Below, one piece after another: positions 1 to 11,175 of a stretch of 64,000 nucleotides of DNA (position 1 is its first letter; each line of letters starts with the position of its first letter). The notes beneath the pieces are model-generated. The model was not told the origin of the DNA. It worked only from the letters and a program-made list of their open reading frames with translations, and searched no databases. This DNA is from Chimonanthus salicifolius. Taxonomy: Eukaryota > Streptophyta > Magnoliopsida > Laurales > Calycanthaceae. Location of the stretch: positions 47,599,222-47,663,221 of the forward strand of contig CM023540.1 in NCBI GenBank assembly GCA_013350335.1, in the 5' to 3' direction. The translations under genes and the position numbers were made by a program.

Positions 1-210
1 TGTTTGGATTGGAAGAAGGGAGACTTCTCCTTGAGAAATCCAACTTCTCTTGTTTGGATCCATTCTCTAGGAGAAAGTGGGGCCCACAATGGTGAAACCT
101 CCCCTCATCTATGAGAAAGTGGTGTTCTCCACCTCACCAAGAGAACGGCAGAAGCTCTCCTAATCCTCGAGAATGTCCAATTTTAAGTTTTTCTCATCTA
201 AACACAACTG
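1..210. mobile_element. MITE-like sequence with inverted ends (5' end cut off by window)
   Basis: The full counterpart at 37174-37403 begins TGTGTTTGGAT and ends ATCCAAACACA, which are inverted repeats of each other. The sequence is non-coding and self-complementary in part (GAGAAAGTGG and CTTCTC tracts). Here the window starts two bases into it, and a 24-bp hairpin present in the other copy is missing. No convincing target duplication is visible, so the family is not assigned. Confidence 0.45.
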
Positions 211-254
211 TGATATTTTTTAACGTTGTTTTTCAAGATGTCTTAAATATTACT

Positions 255-400
255 AGATCTTTCCGTTGTAATATTTTTCACATGTCTTAATTCATAGGTT
301 GACTAAAAGATATCATTAGGTGTAATTGATTATTTTTTCATTTTTTTGTTGTCTTTATTGGCTCCTTGTAATCTATATATACATGTATATTCTTTTTCTT
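255..400 (+). repeat. LTR-like module, copy 1 of 3
   Basis: The order is CACATGTCTTAATTCA, a TTGAC-containing stretch, CATTAGGTGTAATTGATT, TTGGCTCCTTGTAATC, and a TATATATACATG box followed by a pyrimidine-rich run. The same order recurs in this duplication at 3930-4070 and around 4905-6090, and again in copy B. A TATA-like element followed by a leader resembles the U3/R part of an LTR. This is an inference; no internal domain or primer-binding site is attached. Confidence 0.45.
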
Positions 401-1749
401 CAAATTCAATATCTTCCAATCCTTTCGTCTCTTTTCATTATTATTTTTCCTTTCTCCAATATTACTTTCTACACTCTCCTTTTAAAACCTACTTGATATT
501 AATTTTTAGAGTAAATTTAGTGCATTATTTTCTATTAGTGTTACTTTTGCACTTTTTATATAAATTTTATATTTGAACATATGGTGCCATGTCCCCTTGT
601 CCTATTTTTTTGGTTTCCCAAGTCCAACACCTCACACCCATGTTGGATTTTGACACTCGCACCCATACCCATCCAACTTAGCCTATGCATGTGTCTATGA
701 GTCGTGCATGTGTCTGGCTTATAGAGAAACAACAGTCACCTAAGTAAAAAGCACAAGCAAATTATAGTAAAAAAGGCATACACTGAATAAATTCAAAGCT
801 CAAAATAGACTTGGCAACTGCTTGAGTTGAGTCTTATTTGGTTGGGGTCTATTTCAGACCTCGATAAACATGTAGTCGTTTCAGGTATATTTCGAGTTTG
901 GGTCACTCGAGTCTAGGACAGATTGCCCATTTACTCGATTGAAACTAGTTCACACCCATTCAAACTCATTTACACCTTTTGCTCATTTAAAAAAAAATTA
1001 AACAATAAAATGCCCATGTCATAAAAAGTTTGTATAAAAATGTTCAATTACTAAACTTTCTTACATTTAAAAAAATGAAATATCTACAAGGCCATTAAAA
1101 AAATTATGACCGATAAATTTAACATGTAAATAATATTTCAATACCATCTAACCATTCATGGTGACCTATAACTTCATCGCATAAACAATATAACATAAAA
1201 AAATTATAAAAACATTACTTACAACCAGACTGGCAATGGGTCGAGTCAGGTCAGGTTTGGATTATAAAAACATTGAACTCTTTATAGGGGGATAAAGAGG
1301 AAAAGAGTGCAACTAGTTGGATGGTCCCATGATGTTCACTTTTTAAACATTTTCAAGTCGCTTGGCACATGAAAAGCAGTTAACATTATGACTGGGATTT
1401 TGAAAAGCAAACAGGCTTGGTGGTTTAGTCACCTTGCCCTCTCTTCCCCTGTTTTGTAAATTAGTTCATCATGTTTAGCTCAGCTACATATGCAATCTAA
1501 AGTAACATATTTAAGAATTCAAATTTTGTATCAATTCTTCACATGTTGAACAGATTCATAGTAAGTGGGCATAGCCATTTTTGGAAAATATAACGACTGT
1601 AACAATAACACTAAGTAATGTAACAACTGTTACAACAAGACTAAGTCATGAAGTCTATGAAATTACTTAGGAAAATGTCACGCATTCAATTTATTTTCAT
1701 AACTTGTAACATGGGAAATGTGGAACTGCAATGCTTGACAAGGGCAAAC

Positions 1750-2743
1750 CTGATTTGTGTCTTGAGTTGGTATGGTAAAATCATCTATTAGGAAGATTTT
1801 TGGGGAGTCTGTCAGTTTAGAAGCATATACAAGAGAAGTAGGAGCAAATGATTGGATAAAGACTGGTTGTTTGAGCCAGTCTTTTGACATATATGCACCT
1901 TTATACCCATACTTCTTAAGCGTTTCTACAAACTTATCTTCAAAGCTCTTTCGATCTCTCCAGTTGACCTGTCAAAATTGAAGCATTAACTATGTGGCAT
2001 TAATACTACCTAGATCTGAAAGATCAAAGCTTGATTCACAAATTTGTATTCAACTAATAAGAAAATTAATTGAAGTTATATTGCACTAAGAATGCACATC
2101 TAAGCCGCTTGATCCAACACATTCATTTACAACCATAAAGGCCAAAAAAATACGGAAAGTTTCAAACTCTCACACAATTTGAAAAAGAAAAGGTTAAAAA
2201 AAAAACCAAGACCTAATGATAGTAACAGTTCCCATAAGAACATTTTTTTTTTTTGAATTTACGTGTGGGAAACCGCAGGATACCCAGTGTAAAACACCCA
2301 TAGGTGGACCCCTACCCCTAAGGCACACCAAGGTTAGACCATGGGAGCTCGAACCCGAGACCTCTTACTTCCTGAGATGGGGGGTAATCAACTGAGCTAC
2401 ACCCATGTGGGTAAAAGAAAAAGAAAATTAGCATATTGTAAGACAATAGTATTTCCTCCTTAAAGAGGTGACCAGTCCTAGAGTAGAGATGCCCTTAGTA
2501 ACTATCCATTGCCGGTCTACACTTTCTCTCTCCCCCCTCCCCCCCTTCCTAACCCCCCACCAACCCAAAACAGAAAACAAAAAAAAAAAAGAAGAAGAAG
2601 AAGATACCAGACCTTCTGAGGAAAACCACTTACATGTTGGTTGGTGAAAACTGGGTTTTTTATCTCGAGATAGATCCCAACAACTCTATCAGCATTCAAA
2701 GCTATTGAAATGAACTCTTCAAAAGTGATAATAGATAATTTCC
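1750..2743 (-). pseudogene. GDPD partial pseudogene (exons 5 and 6 only)
   Basis: Exon 5 (2743-2634, 110 bp) and exon 6 (1968-1750, 219 bp) are copies of exons in the intact GDPD gene at 40585-40476 and 39961-39743. Both remain open with AG acceptors and GT donors intact. Exon 5 differs from the original at three positions and exon 6 at three. Five of these six changes alter the protein: GIYPEIK is now GIYLEIK, VFINQ is VFTNQ, WSDGK is WRDRK, and a Met in exon 6 is Ile. No copies of exons 1-4 exist to the right before the homology ends at 10059. The 3' exons 7 and 8 would lie left of the window. Lacking the catalytic N-terminal exons, it cannot encode an active enzyme. Confidence 0.9.
2243..2413 (-). 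mobile_element. tRNA-derived SINE, family A
   Basis: Read on the - strand it starts with a tRNA-like head (GTGTAGCTCAGTTGATTA as box A, GGGTTCGAGCTCC as box B). A family-specific body follows (CCTTGGTGTGCCTTAGGGG, then GGGTATCC and CCCACACGTAAATTC), and it ends in an A-run. Related copies lie at 12627-12790, 18730-18903 and, as a fragment, at 57084-57168. The matching place in copy B (around 40240) lacks it, so the insertion came after the 11-kb duplication. Confidence 0.85.
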
Positions 2744-3929
2744 CTGCACGAAAATTTGAAAGAGAGGAATTCCAAACTGTTGCCAGTCTAAAGAAAGTAT
2801 TGAAAGAAGACTTGTTTTATTATTAAAGAAGTTTTTTTTTTTTTCTAATATCATGGGTATCCCCTCACTTATTATTGAAGAAGATTAACACAAGAAGTAG
2901 AGTTCAATGTCCCTAAAAACAAATTAAAGCAATCAAGTGAAAGCACAAGAAGTGTAAAAAATCACCTAAAATTCAACCATGTTTTACCATTTTAAACATG
3001 TATACACACAATAGGGGTGGCAATGGGTCGGGTTGGGTGAGGTTAGCTATAGGTAGTAACAAAGTTTCCATCTAACCTGACGTGACCCCACCCAAATTTT
3101 TTACTTACTGATCGATCCATTCCAAATTTTATTTTGTTCAACTTGACCTGACCATAGTTTCTATACAAAATTTGCAAAAATTAGAAAAATGAGAAGACAT
3201 AATATTTTATAATAGAATATGAAAAGTAAAAGGACTTTTCTTTCATGTGGGGCCATTGGACTATGAAAACTTGAGTTAAGAGGGTAAGATTTCTTAACTT
3301 GGGTGAGGTATATCAGCTAAAATCAACTGGTGAAAAATAAGACTGACTTAAATATTTTTTTTCTAATTGCCTTTCAAAAAAAAATATTGTTTTCTAATTC
3401 GAGTTTGGTCAGTCTGGGCCCGAGACCCCTCTAACATTCAATTTTTTAAAAATATGCAAGACCCAAACCCAGTTTTTTTGGAAGCAAATGCCGAAGGCTT
3501 AATGGCCTAAGCTAGATCTATGAAAAAGGGATCTGGAAGTCAAAATCGTTTTAGATATAAAGTCTATATCTAAATAAAAAAAAAAAAAATCAGAATCGAT
3601 GATTGTATCGGTTCCTAATGGTTCATGATATGAAGTAGAGAATATTTTCAAATATCAAATGAACCGGTCTGAACCGGTGTGAAATTTCAGAACCCCATAA
3701 AATTTTTGATAAAATATCCAAAAAATCTAGAATATTGAAAAATCAAGAATTGCAAACTTTGTTTTTAGTCTTACTCAAGATATTAAACAATACTGCCCCT
3801 TTAAAGCCAAGTTAGCGTCTTTGTATAAAACTTTGTAAAAAATGGATATATTTTTATTATTAAAAGAAAAAAGAAATAAATATTTCTTCATAGATCTTAG
3901 ATCTAAGTAACATACGTTCTTAGTGATTA

Positions 3930-4070
3930 GATCTATTGTAATTTGTGTATTTTTTGCATGTCTAATTATAGAGTTGACCTACACATGCCATTAGGTGTAA
4001 TTGATTTTTCTTTTCTTTTTTGCCGCCTTGATTGGCTCCTTAGAATATTAATATACATGAGAAATTCGTC
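3930..4070 (+). repeat. LTR-like module, copy 2 of 3
   Basis: Same order of motifs as at 255-400: GTATTTTTTGCATGTCT, GTTGACCTACACATG, CCATTAGGTGTAATTGATT, TTGATTGGCTCC, then an AT-rich box. An unrelated stretch of about 480 bp follows. The sequence then rejoins a leader-like segment (CATCACAAGAAATACATAC) that is also seen next to copy 3. Coding potential is absent. Confidence 0.4.
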
Positions 4071-4965
4071 CAAGCTTCGAGGTTCAAATTGTATTATCAA
4101 ATTTTGTGTTTGGTTTTCTAGTTTCTTCAAGCAGTGAAGTTCTTTGTTCAAGAAAGAGTCTTGCTCAAAATTGTCCCATCCTTGGGGGAATTTTGTTCAT
4201 AGGTCTCCCATTGAATTCTAAGGATTTCAATTCTAGAGTTCTAGAATTCATTAGCTTCTTGCGTGAATTGCATGGTGCTTCCTAAGGAGGGAATCAACTT
4301 ATTTTCTTAGTCCGGTGAGACTTTAGAGGTTTTGGTTTGCTTCTGAGGTTACCCCGTTTGCCATCAATCCGGGTGGGCGACTAAAGTGCACTATTACGTC
4401 GAAGTTGGTCCGAGGATCTCCTTAGACGATTTGGTTCTTTAGATCTGGGTTCTCTAAGGGTTCTGTCGAATTTCTGAGCCGACTGTTCGAGGAACTTCAT
4501 ATTTCAGAAAGTGGAGGCATATGTAGGTTTTACAGCCGACCCTACCCTTCATCAGTTGTGTACTCTCTTTCTTCATCACAAGAAATACATACAGAGAATT
4601 AATTTCTCTCAGCTTTCGTCCATTCTCTTGATTATTTTTTCCGTTTCTACAACATTGTATCAACCAAAATGGACGGTCCCTGATTTCTCCATTGCAACAC
4701 TTTTTTTAGTGACTAGTCCTTCTAGAAAATGCCACTCCGTCATTTCAGAGAAAGGTTTTTACTGCATTTTTTGGGTGGTTCATAGGGCAATATCTGTTTG
4801 TGCCCTTAGATCTAGAGGCTTTCTTCGGATTTGGACCTAAAACCCTACACCTCTACAGTCTCTTTTGGCCATATATCACATCTATACGGTGCGATTTTGA
4901 GTTTGAATGCTTGTGGTGTTTAATTCATGTATTTTTCACATGTTTTATTATAGATTTGACCTGCA

Positions 4966-5958
4966 TACCGAATGCGAGGTAGCTAGGAAACTGTGGACAA
5001 GTTTTGCCAATATGTTGGGGGTTTCTTCGGTGTTCCAACAAACATGTGAAGGAAGCTTTCGGTCTTGAACCATATGACAGCCCAACTCCAAGTTTAAAGT
5101 GGCTTGGAACATCATTTCAGCAACCATCTTGTGGACTGTGTGGAGAGAGAAATGCAAGGACTTTCGAGCATAAGGTGTCAGAGGAAGATGCTTTGATCCA
5201 AAAAGCTAAGTGGAGGTTGTTCACATGGCTCTCCGCTAGGAAGAAATTTATGAGCATCAAGTTAACTGACTTTCTTAACTCTTGGGAGGATTGTCTCGAT
5301 GGGGGACCAAGGAGGCCCGGGTCCAAACCTCCTGGTGCCTTCCTCAACCAGACACACATAAGTTTAACGTTGATAGAACAACTAGGGGAAAACCAATTAT
5401 GTTAGGTATAGGAGGGGTGTTACGTGATTGTAATGGCATGGCATCAATAGTTTTCTTTGAATCGATATGTTAGAAGGATTCAAATGAGGCAATACTTATT
5501 AGTATTAGGAGAGCCTTGTCCATATGGCACACTTAGGGAGGGGAAAACTGATTGTGGAAAGTGCCTCTACAAATGCAATAAAGTGGGCGTCCAGGCTCAA
5601 AAGGCCCCCTTGTGATCACAATAGTGAGGGAAATTAGGACATTCTTTTCAGGAGGAGAGATCACTTTCACCTTGGCTCGGAGATCGAGAAATGGGGTTGC
5701 TGACTTTTTTGCCAAAATGGGGTGGGATTCTAATATAATTGGAGTGTTTCACATATGATAGATCTCAGGACCTGTAATATTGTTATATTTTAGAGGAATG
5801 TTTGATGTACTCATAGGGGTGTTGGGATATGTTGTACCTTTTTCTTTTTGGCCTGTCGTGGGTCTATACCTTTTAGACCCCACGAAGTCTGTTCATGTAC
5901 AATATTTCTTTTTAATAGAATTTTTGTTACCACTCAAGAAAAATAAAAAATAAAAAGA
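4966..5958 (+). mobile_element. 5'-truncated L1-type LINE, 3' part (zf-RVT to RNase H), decayed
   Basis: The translation matches the C-terminal end of plant LINE ORF2: a zf-RVT-like stretch (TECEVARKLW), a linker with LNSWEDCLDGGPRR, then an RNase H domain starting KFNVD. A frameshift and stop codons break it, and the RNase H is interrupted after IVFFESIC. The 3' end is the typical TAATAGAATTTTTGTTACC followed by an A-rich tail. It interrupts the third LTR-like module. The flanks GATTTGACCTGCAT before and, in copy B, ATTTGACCTACAT after look like a diverged target duplication. Confidence 0.8.
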
Positions 5959-5959
5959 T

Positions 5960-6235
5960 GTGACCTATATATGTCATTATGTGTCATTAGGAGTAAATAA
6001 TTTTTTTCCTTATTTGCCGCCTTAAAATTCGTTCCTTATAATCTATATATACATGTGTAATCTCCTTCATCATAAGAAATACATACAAAGAATTAATTTT
6101 TCTTATCTTTCATCCATTCTCTTCATTCTTTTCTTCCCTTTCTATATTTTTATCTTCAAAATTTTCATCCCAAAGAAAAGGGAAATTAGAGGTAATGTTT
6201 TTACATTTGTTAGAAAGAAAGATGAATCTCAAGCT
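5960..6235 (+). repeat. LTR-like module, copy 3 (right part, left part near 4905-4965)
   Basis: This continues the module split by the LINE: GTCATTAGGAGTAAAT, TTTGCCGCC, GTTCCTTATAATC, TATATATACATGTG, then CATCATAAGAAATACATAC and a pyrimidine-rich leader with TCATCCATTCTCTTC. The last two blocks also occur at 4570-4640, downstream of copy 2. The arrangement suggests nested or tandem LTR remnants of one family, now without an interior. Confidence 0.4.
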
Positions 6236-6247
6236 TCTTAAGCTATC

Positions 6248-7560
6248 ATGGCCCTGAATGGATCTAGTTATTACAACAAAAAGTTGCTGGTCAAAAGAGC
6301 ACGATTTGGAAAGAGAATGATGGTAGCATTCATGACAACAAGTGGAAGTTTCAGGATGGCAACAACAAGCCGGAAGGCCAAGGAACTTTTAACTTATAGG
6401 GAGTCGCTGGAAAAAAAGGTTTGGATGTGAGGAACGAGCCAAGAAGGTTGGCTATGCATCATATGCAAAGGTCCTCAAAGGTGATAGGAGCAGAAAAATG
6501 GCACAAGAGGAAAAAAAAAAGTCTAACGTATATGTAGAAAAGGCATACCTAAAACTAAATAAAGAGTGGCTTAAGAGATTTCTCATTGGTCGTAACAAGG
6601 TCTTGAGGTCCGTTGAATTCATGGAGGCCTTATCCTTTCCCATGGAGTAGAAGAGGTGACTATGAGGTGGATGGGCAGTGACTACTATCTATTGGTGTCA
6701 TGTAAATAGATGGAAGAAGCAAGGAGAATTAGAAAAAGGGGTTTCATGGTGGAAAGAGATTTTCCTATCATTAGAGTGGAAACCCAATTTTAGGCCTGCA
6801 AGGAGATTAATGTGAATCAAAGTTATTGGAATCCCTTTGGTGGCATGGATGGTGAGTGTTTTTCAACAAATCGAAAAAGAGTGGGTAGAACATGGTCAAC
6901 CCACTCAATCTGGCATTACGGGATATTAGTGAGGTCTGAATGCTGGTAGACATAAAAAGTATTACGGAGGTTTCGAAGGTCTTGGTAATGAAAGTTGGAG
7001 GTTTATGTCATCAAATTGTTATCAGACAGTCGTTGTTGTTCTCAGTGAAGGATGGAGAAGATCGACAATGGTTGCCCGAATGACACAGCTGCTATTTGTC
7101 CATCATTCTGGCGTCACATATTGAACTCGAACTACACGTGGGATTCTTGATTGAGCAATAGGGTGATGACTTCTACCCACCGCCGAAGCTATTTGGGGCA
7201 CGAATTTGAGATTCAAGATTTCAATTTCTAGGATGTTGGAAGTAGAGACAAAGGTTGCAGAGTGTGTGACATCCACAACAAGGGATTGGGGTTTCCCTTT
7301 TTTGACAGAATACACTTCACTAGAGGTGTATGGAGATTCTGAGGGTAGGGTTGGAGATAATGGGGATTTAGAGGCAGAAGATGCTCACACTGAGGCCAGT
7401 AGGGTTCTCGACTATCCTGTCTCATACATGCAGGAGAAAGGTAGAAGCGAGGGTTGAGGAGTGCTCGACACACGACATTAAAGGAGTGGGGCTTCCCTTT
7501 TTCCATTGGAAGGCGATTCACCAAAGTTGTGTGGAGGTTCATAATGCAGGCCAAGTTGCA
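6248..7560 (+). pseudogene. LINE ORF1-like (DUF4283-type) remnant
   Basis: Conceptual translation across several frames gives VGYASYAKVLKGDRSRK, then GRNKVLRSVEFMEAL, KPNFRPARRLM and KVIGIPLVAWMVSVFQQ. This resembles the ORF1 nucleic-acid-binding region (DUF4283) of plant L1 LINEs, where a W-x-R/K-x-x-G-x-P-L-x-x-W pattern is usual. Stops and frameshifts are frequent and no intact frame remains. About 170 bp of it (around 6497-6660) are absent from copy B. Beyond 7000 the coding signal fades. I hold the family assignment loosely. Confidence 0.5.
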
Positions 7561-9360
7561 ACTTGAAAATAGATCTAGGGTTTTGAGCTAAAATCTACAT
7601 TCTCGGGTTGACACGAACAAGGAATTGAGAATTGCCGCAATTATTACGACCACAACTCTAATCCAGCTCAAATTTAGGGGTAACCAGACGAACCTTCCGA
7701 TGACTTAGCTTATACGTGGAATTTAATGCAATACAATATAAAACTAAAAATCAACGGGGATAAAAACTCACCAACTGGAGAAAGCCAAAGCTTTTGGATA
7801 GTTTTCATTAATAAAAAAAATCTGCAATAAATTACAACGCTTAGCCATATTTATGAGCCTTATTTTGAATAATAAAAATAAAAGGAAACAAATAAAAAGA
7901 CGAAGTTATTTTCGATCAAATCTTTTCTTTTTCATTCTTTATTTTCTCCTATTTCCTTTCTCTTTCTCTAGCACAGCACAAGCTCCGATTGGAGTGGGTT
8001 TGCAATCAGAGAAAAAGTGTAGGCCCCTTCTTCTCTTCAATTCTTTTCTTCTTTGACAACTGCTTCTTATCCTCTACTACCTGCCGTCCTCATCTTCTTC
8101 TTAATTTCTTTTCTCAGAATTCTACAGCATAAGACGCACACGGTGGCTGAGATTTCCAGCCAAGATTTCTTCCACTTCTCTAGTTTTTCCCTCTATAGTT
8201 TCTGTCGTTGGTTGGGTTTTTTGACCGAGCTCCTCTATCTTTCTTATTCTCTTTCTTTTTATTCTTTTCTTAACTTTTATTTTCTTCCTCCAATAGGTGC
8301 TCAAATCCAGCAATTTCCATGGTTTGCTAAAGCCAGAAAGGAAATTTCCCTCTTTAGTTTTCCATTTTTAATCAAGGCCACACATCATTGTGCATTGGGT
8401 CATTAGGAAGTGGGGTCTTAAACTACCCAATAGCACCCAGCAACTCACGTGTCCATTGAAGTTGGGTTTGAAGTGGGACCAATGTGTGCTAACATTACTG
8501 CTGATGTCAATTTAAGCGGGACCCACAACTGTGGTGACATGGAGTTCAAAGTGGTCCCTCTCTTCCCACCATCAATTCGAGCATGAATCTGACAAGCAAA
8601 CTCATCAATTTTATCTAAGTGGGTTGGCTCGCCCTCAGTTGGGCATACTTCGGGTTCGTTGGATCTGATGTCTGCATTAGATCAAGGCGAGGATTGAAGA
8701 TAAGGGGGATTAGATGGCAGAAGAAACTTGCATCGAGGCCAAGGCTCTCAATTTTCCTATCTCACACATGTAGGAAAGTCAAGACTCCTGCGGTATTTTA
8801 TCAATAGATCGGGGATCCTAGAGCAAGATATCCTTAGCAATGGGCGTTAATGGACAGGGAGAGATTTGGATCTCTCCTTTTCAACTGGGCCTAGGCCAAG
8901 TGGCTCTTCTATTTTTTATGGAACTAAGGCCGAGATGGGCTTTGAGCCTTTAGTTTCATGTAGCATCTTGGGCCAAAAGGAGATTAAGGACTCTACTCAC
9001 ATAGAAGGACACTGATTGAGGATAAAAAGGGATTGTCTAGTTCATTTAGTTATGTGTTAGGGATTAAGAGATTTTTTTTTTAAAAAAAGGAACATCTAAA
9101 GAATATGTTTTTAATTTGGTCGAATTGTTAAAAAAGGATCATGCAGAGGTTGTCTTTCACTTACAAAAGGGTTTGGGACTAAAAAGAGAAAAAAAAAAAG
9201 GAAAGAGAAAGAGTTAGTTTTGTAGGCTTGCTCGGGGTTTTGAATTCACATGTATATTTCTAGGTATCATCCTTTATGGGCAAGGGTTGTATTGTTTTAT
9301 TTCCTATTTATGTTTTTGTTTTAATTTTAACAAATTATTCGTTACCGTTAAGAAAAAGAT
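7561..9360 (+). other. Degenerate repeat DNA ending in a LINE-like 3' tail
   Basis: No gene is recognisable. The stretch is present in both duplicated copies. It contains a pyrimidine-rich part (about 7910-8290) and ends with TAACAAATTATTCGTTACC and an A-rich run near 9357. This is the usual 3' end of plant L1 elements, so part of it probably belongs to the LINE whose ORF1-like remnant lies just upstream. Confidence 0.4.
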
Positions 9361-10336
9361 ATCCAGCTTCGAGTCTACACGAGAATTTGATGAAAAACAT
9401 GACATTGGAGGTACTTCGTTGAAAAGCACAATAGACTGATGCGGGCATCAAACCCAGAAATAGGATGGAAAATGGTTCGTGTTCAACCGCGACAAATGCG
9501 TGACTAAACTAGTTGGTTTGGGAACTTGAATTGGAAGATGCAACGCATGTAGACCCATATGTGGGGCCCCAAGGCCCAACTTGAGATCGTGTGGATCCTG
9601 GTCAGAGGAAGCCCACACGTTCACAAGGCCTAGAGAATGAAGAGGAATCATGGAAGACATGTGGAGATGACACTTGGCTCAAATCCAACCAAACTGAATT
9701 AAAATCAGATGGATGAAAATTGCTAACTTTCAAGACACTTTTCAGGTATAAAATGAATTCAGAATTCGATGACACTTTAGGTGTAGATAGCTTAGTCAAA
9801 GAGTTTTCCAACGAGCACAAGAATGCCCTCTAGTTCCGTAGCTCAAGTTATGACCGTTTTACTGAACAGGTGCAGAACCACTTTGAACCATAATTTGAGC
9901 TCCTCTTAGATCCACCCATTGGCTATTTCTTCTCCGACAAAAATGTGTTGATATCTTTGGAAGCTCAAGGTGGACGTGTTGATGCATTTAGATAGGATTT
10001 TATGTATTTTTATTTGTGTTTCTTGAGAATAAATCCCAACCATCCATCATAGTGTGTTGCCTCTTTTCGGGTTGCTAGCTCGTGGGAAACACGGTACCCT
10101 CTTACGTGAGTTTATGGACTTTCACCTAAGGGCTCCACCCATTCTTGCTCTGTTTCACTTAGTTTCATTTCCATATTTGTAATTCAATCATAGCATATAG
10201 TTGATATTCAAAATCCATTACTATCACCTAAATAATCATACTTTCAACAAGGAATATCACAAAAGAAAGGAATTACACAATCAAAATCTCAAATAACATA
10301 TAACAATGTCCAAACAATAAGTCAATTACACAATAA

Positions 10337-10460
10337 CCCGTGAGGGTTGGTTCGACAGTCAAGAACTTGTATAAGATGCGGAAGATCATGGCTTCAAGTC
10401 ATTCTCAACACAAAAGGGCCACTCCCCATAGAACCCGGTGTGTGTGGCCCAAATAAGAAA
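10337..10460 (+). mobile_element. SINE-like fragment, family B
   Basis: It has a degenerate tRNA-like head (GGTTGGTTCGACAGTCAAGA, then GGCTTCAAGTCATTC) and a tail with CCCGGTGTGTGTGGCCC. It resembles the better-preserved copy at 19957-20188, which has TGATGGTCAAGAAGCTTCC and CCCGGTGTGTGGGG. No target duplication was found. Confidence 0.4.
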
Positions 10461-10761
10461 ATACCATAAAATTTAAGTGAAAGAAAAAGGAAATGAAGTC
10501 ATAAATAAACTCATTAAAATCTAGAAAAAAAAAAAAAAGGGAAACCATTTCAGGATCAGTTTTAGTAATTAAATCATAATTTGCAAATCTGAAAGCTAAA
10601 TCCTATGAAATGTGATTTTGATAAAATCTGGGAATGATTCATAACAAATTTGGGTACAAGGTATAGTACACTAGAAAATAGACTCAAGAAGAGGTCTTCT
10701 CATAGAATTTCATAAATTTATGAGCTCATTAGATATGTCAAATAAATTCTCAAAAATTGCA

Positions 10762-11175
10762 ACAATAATAGATTTTTTTTGTTATCCAGCAGCTAATCCC
10801 CAACTTTAAAAATTCATCAAAATTCATATACTCAACCAATCTTCATGAAATAAGTTGTATCTGAACCCTTATTAAGTATATCTTCATCCACCAAAAATTT
10901 AGATTTAGATTCATACGATGAATGTATCTATTCTCTCTAAAAACCACTAATACTCAGTTTGCAAATAGTAAAAGATTTTCTGTTTTCCAGCAGCAAATTC
11001 TCAACTTTCAAAAATCATCAAAATTCATATACTCGACCAATCTTGATGAAACTAGTTGCATTTGAACCCTTAGAACGTATATTTTCATCTTTGAAAAATT
11101 TAGATTTAGATTCATAGGCTAGATATATCTATTTTATCTGAATATCACGAGCACTCAAAAAATTTCCTAAGAGAC
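10762..11175. repeat. Two-unit tandem repeat, period 201 bp
   Basis: GTTATCCAGCAGC at 10781 and GTTTTCCAGCAGC at 10982 mark the same point in two adjacent units. Each unit continues with CATCAAAATTCATATACTC, ACCAATCTT and TTTAGATTTAGATTCATA. The units are clearly diverged. No coding sequence is present. The rest of 10460-12620 is AT-rich intergenic DNA in which I recognise nothing else firm. Confidence 0.75.

Larger units (their letters stand above)
1..10059 (+). repeat. Segmental duplication, copy A (partial GDPD locus)
   Basis: The stretch from the first base to about 10059 is colinear with 37176-48430 in direct orientation, with only scattered substitutions and a limited number of indels. 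It contains copies of GDPD exons 5 and 6 and of the TE-filled introns around them. The right edge is sharp: homology runs through the shared GTGTGTTG and then stops, with CCTCTTTTCG here and GCACTTTAGA in the other copy. The left edge lies at or beyond the window start and cannot be placed. Because the intact gene carries the other copy, this one is inferred to be the derivative. Confidence 0.93.
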
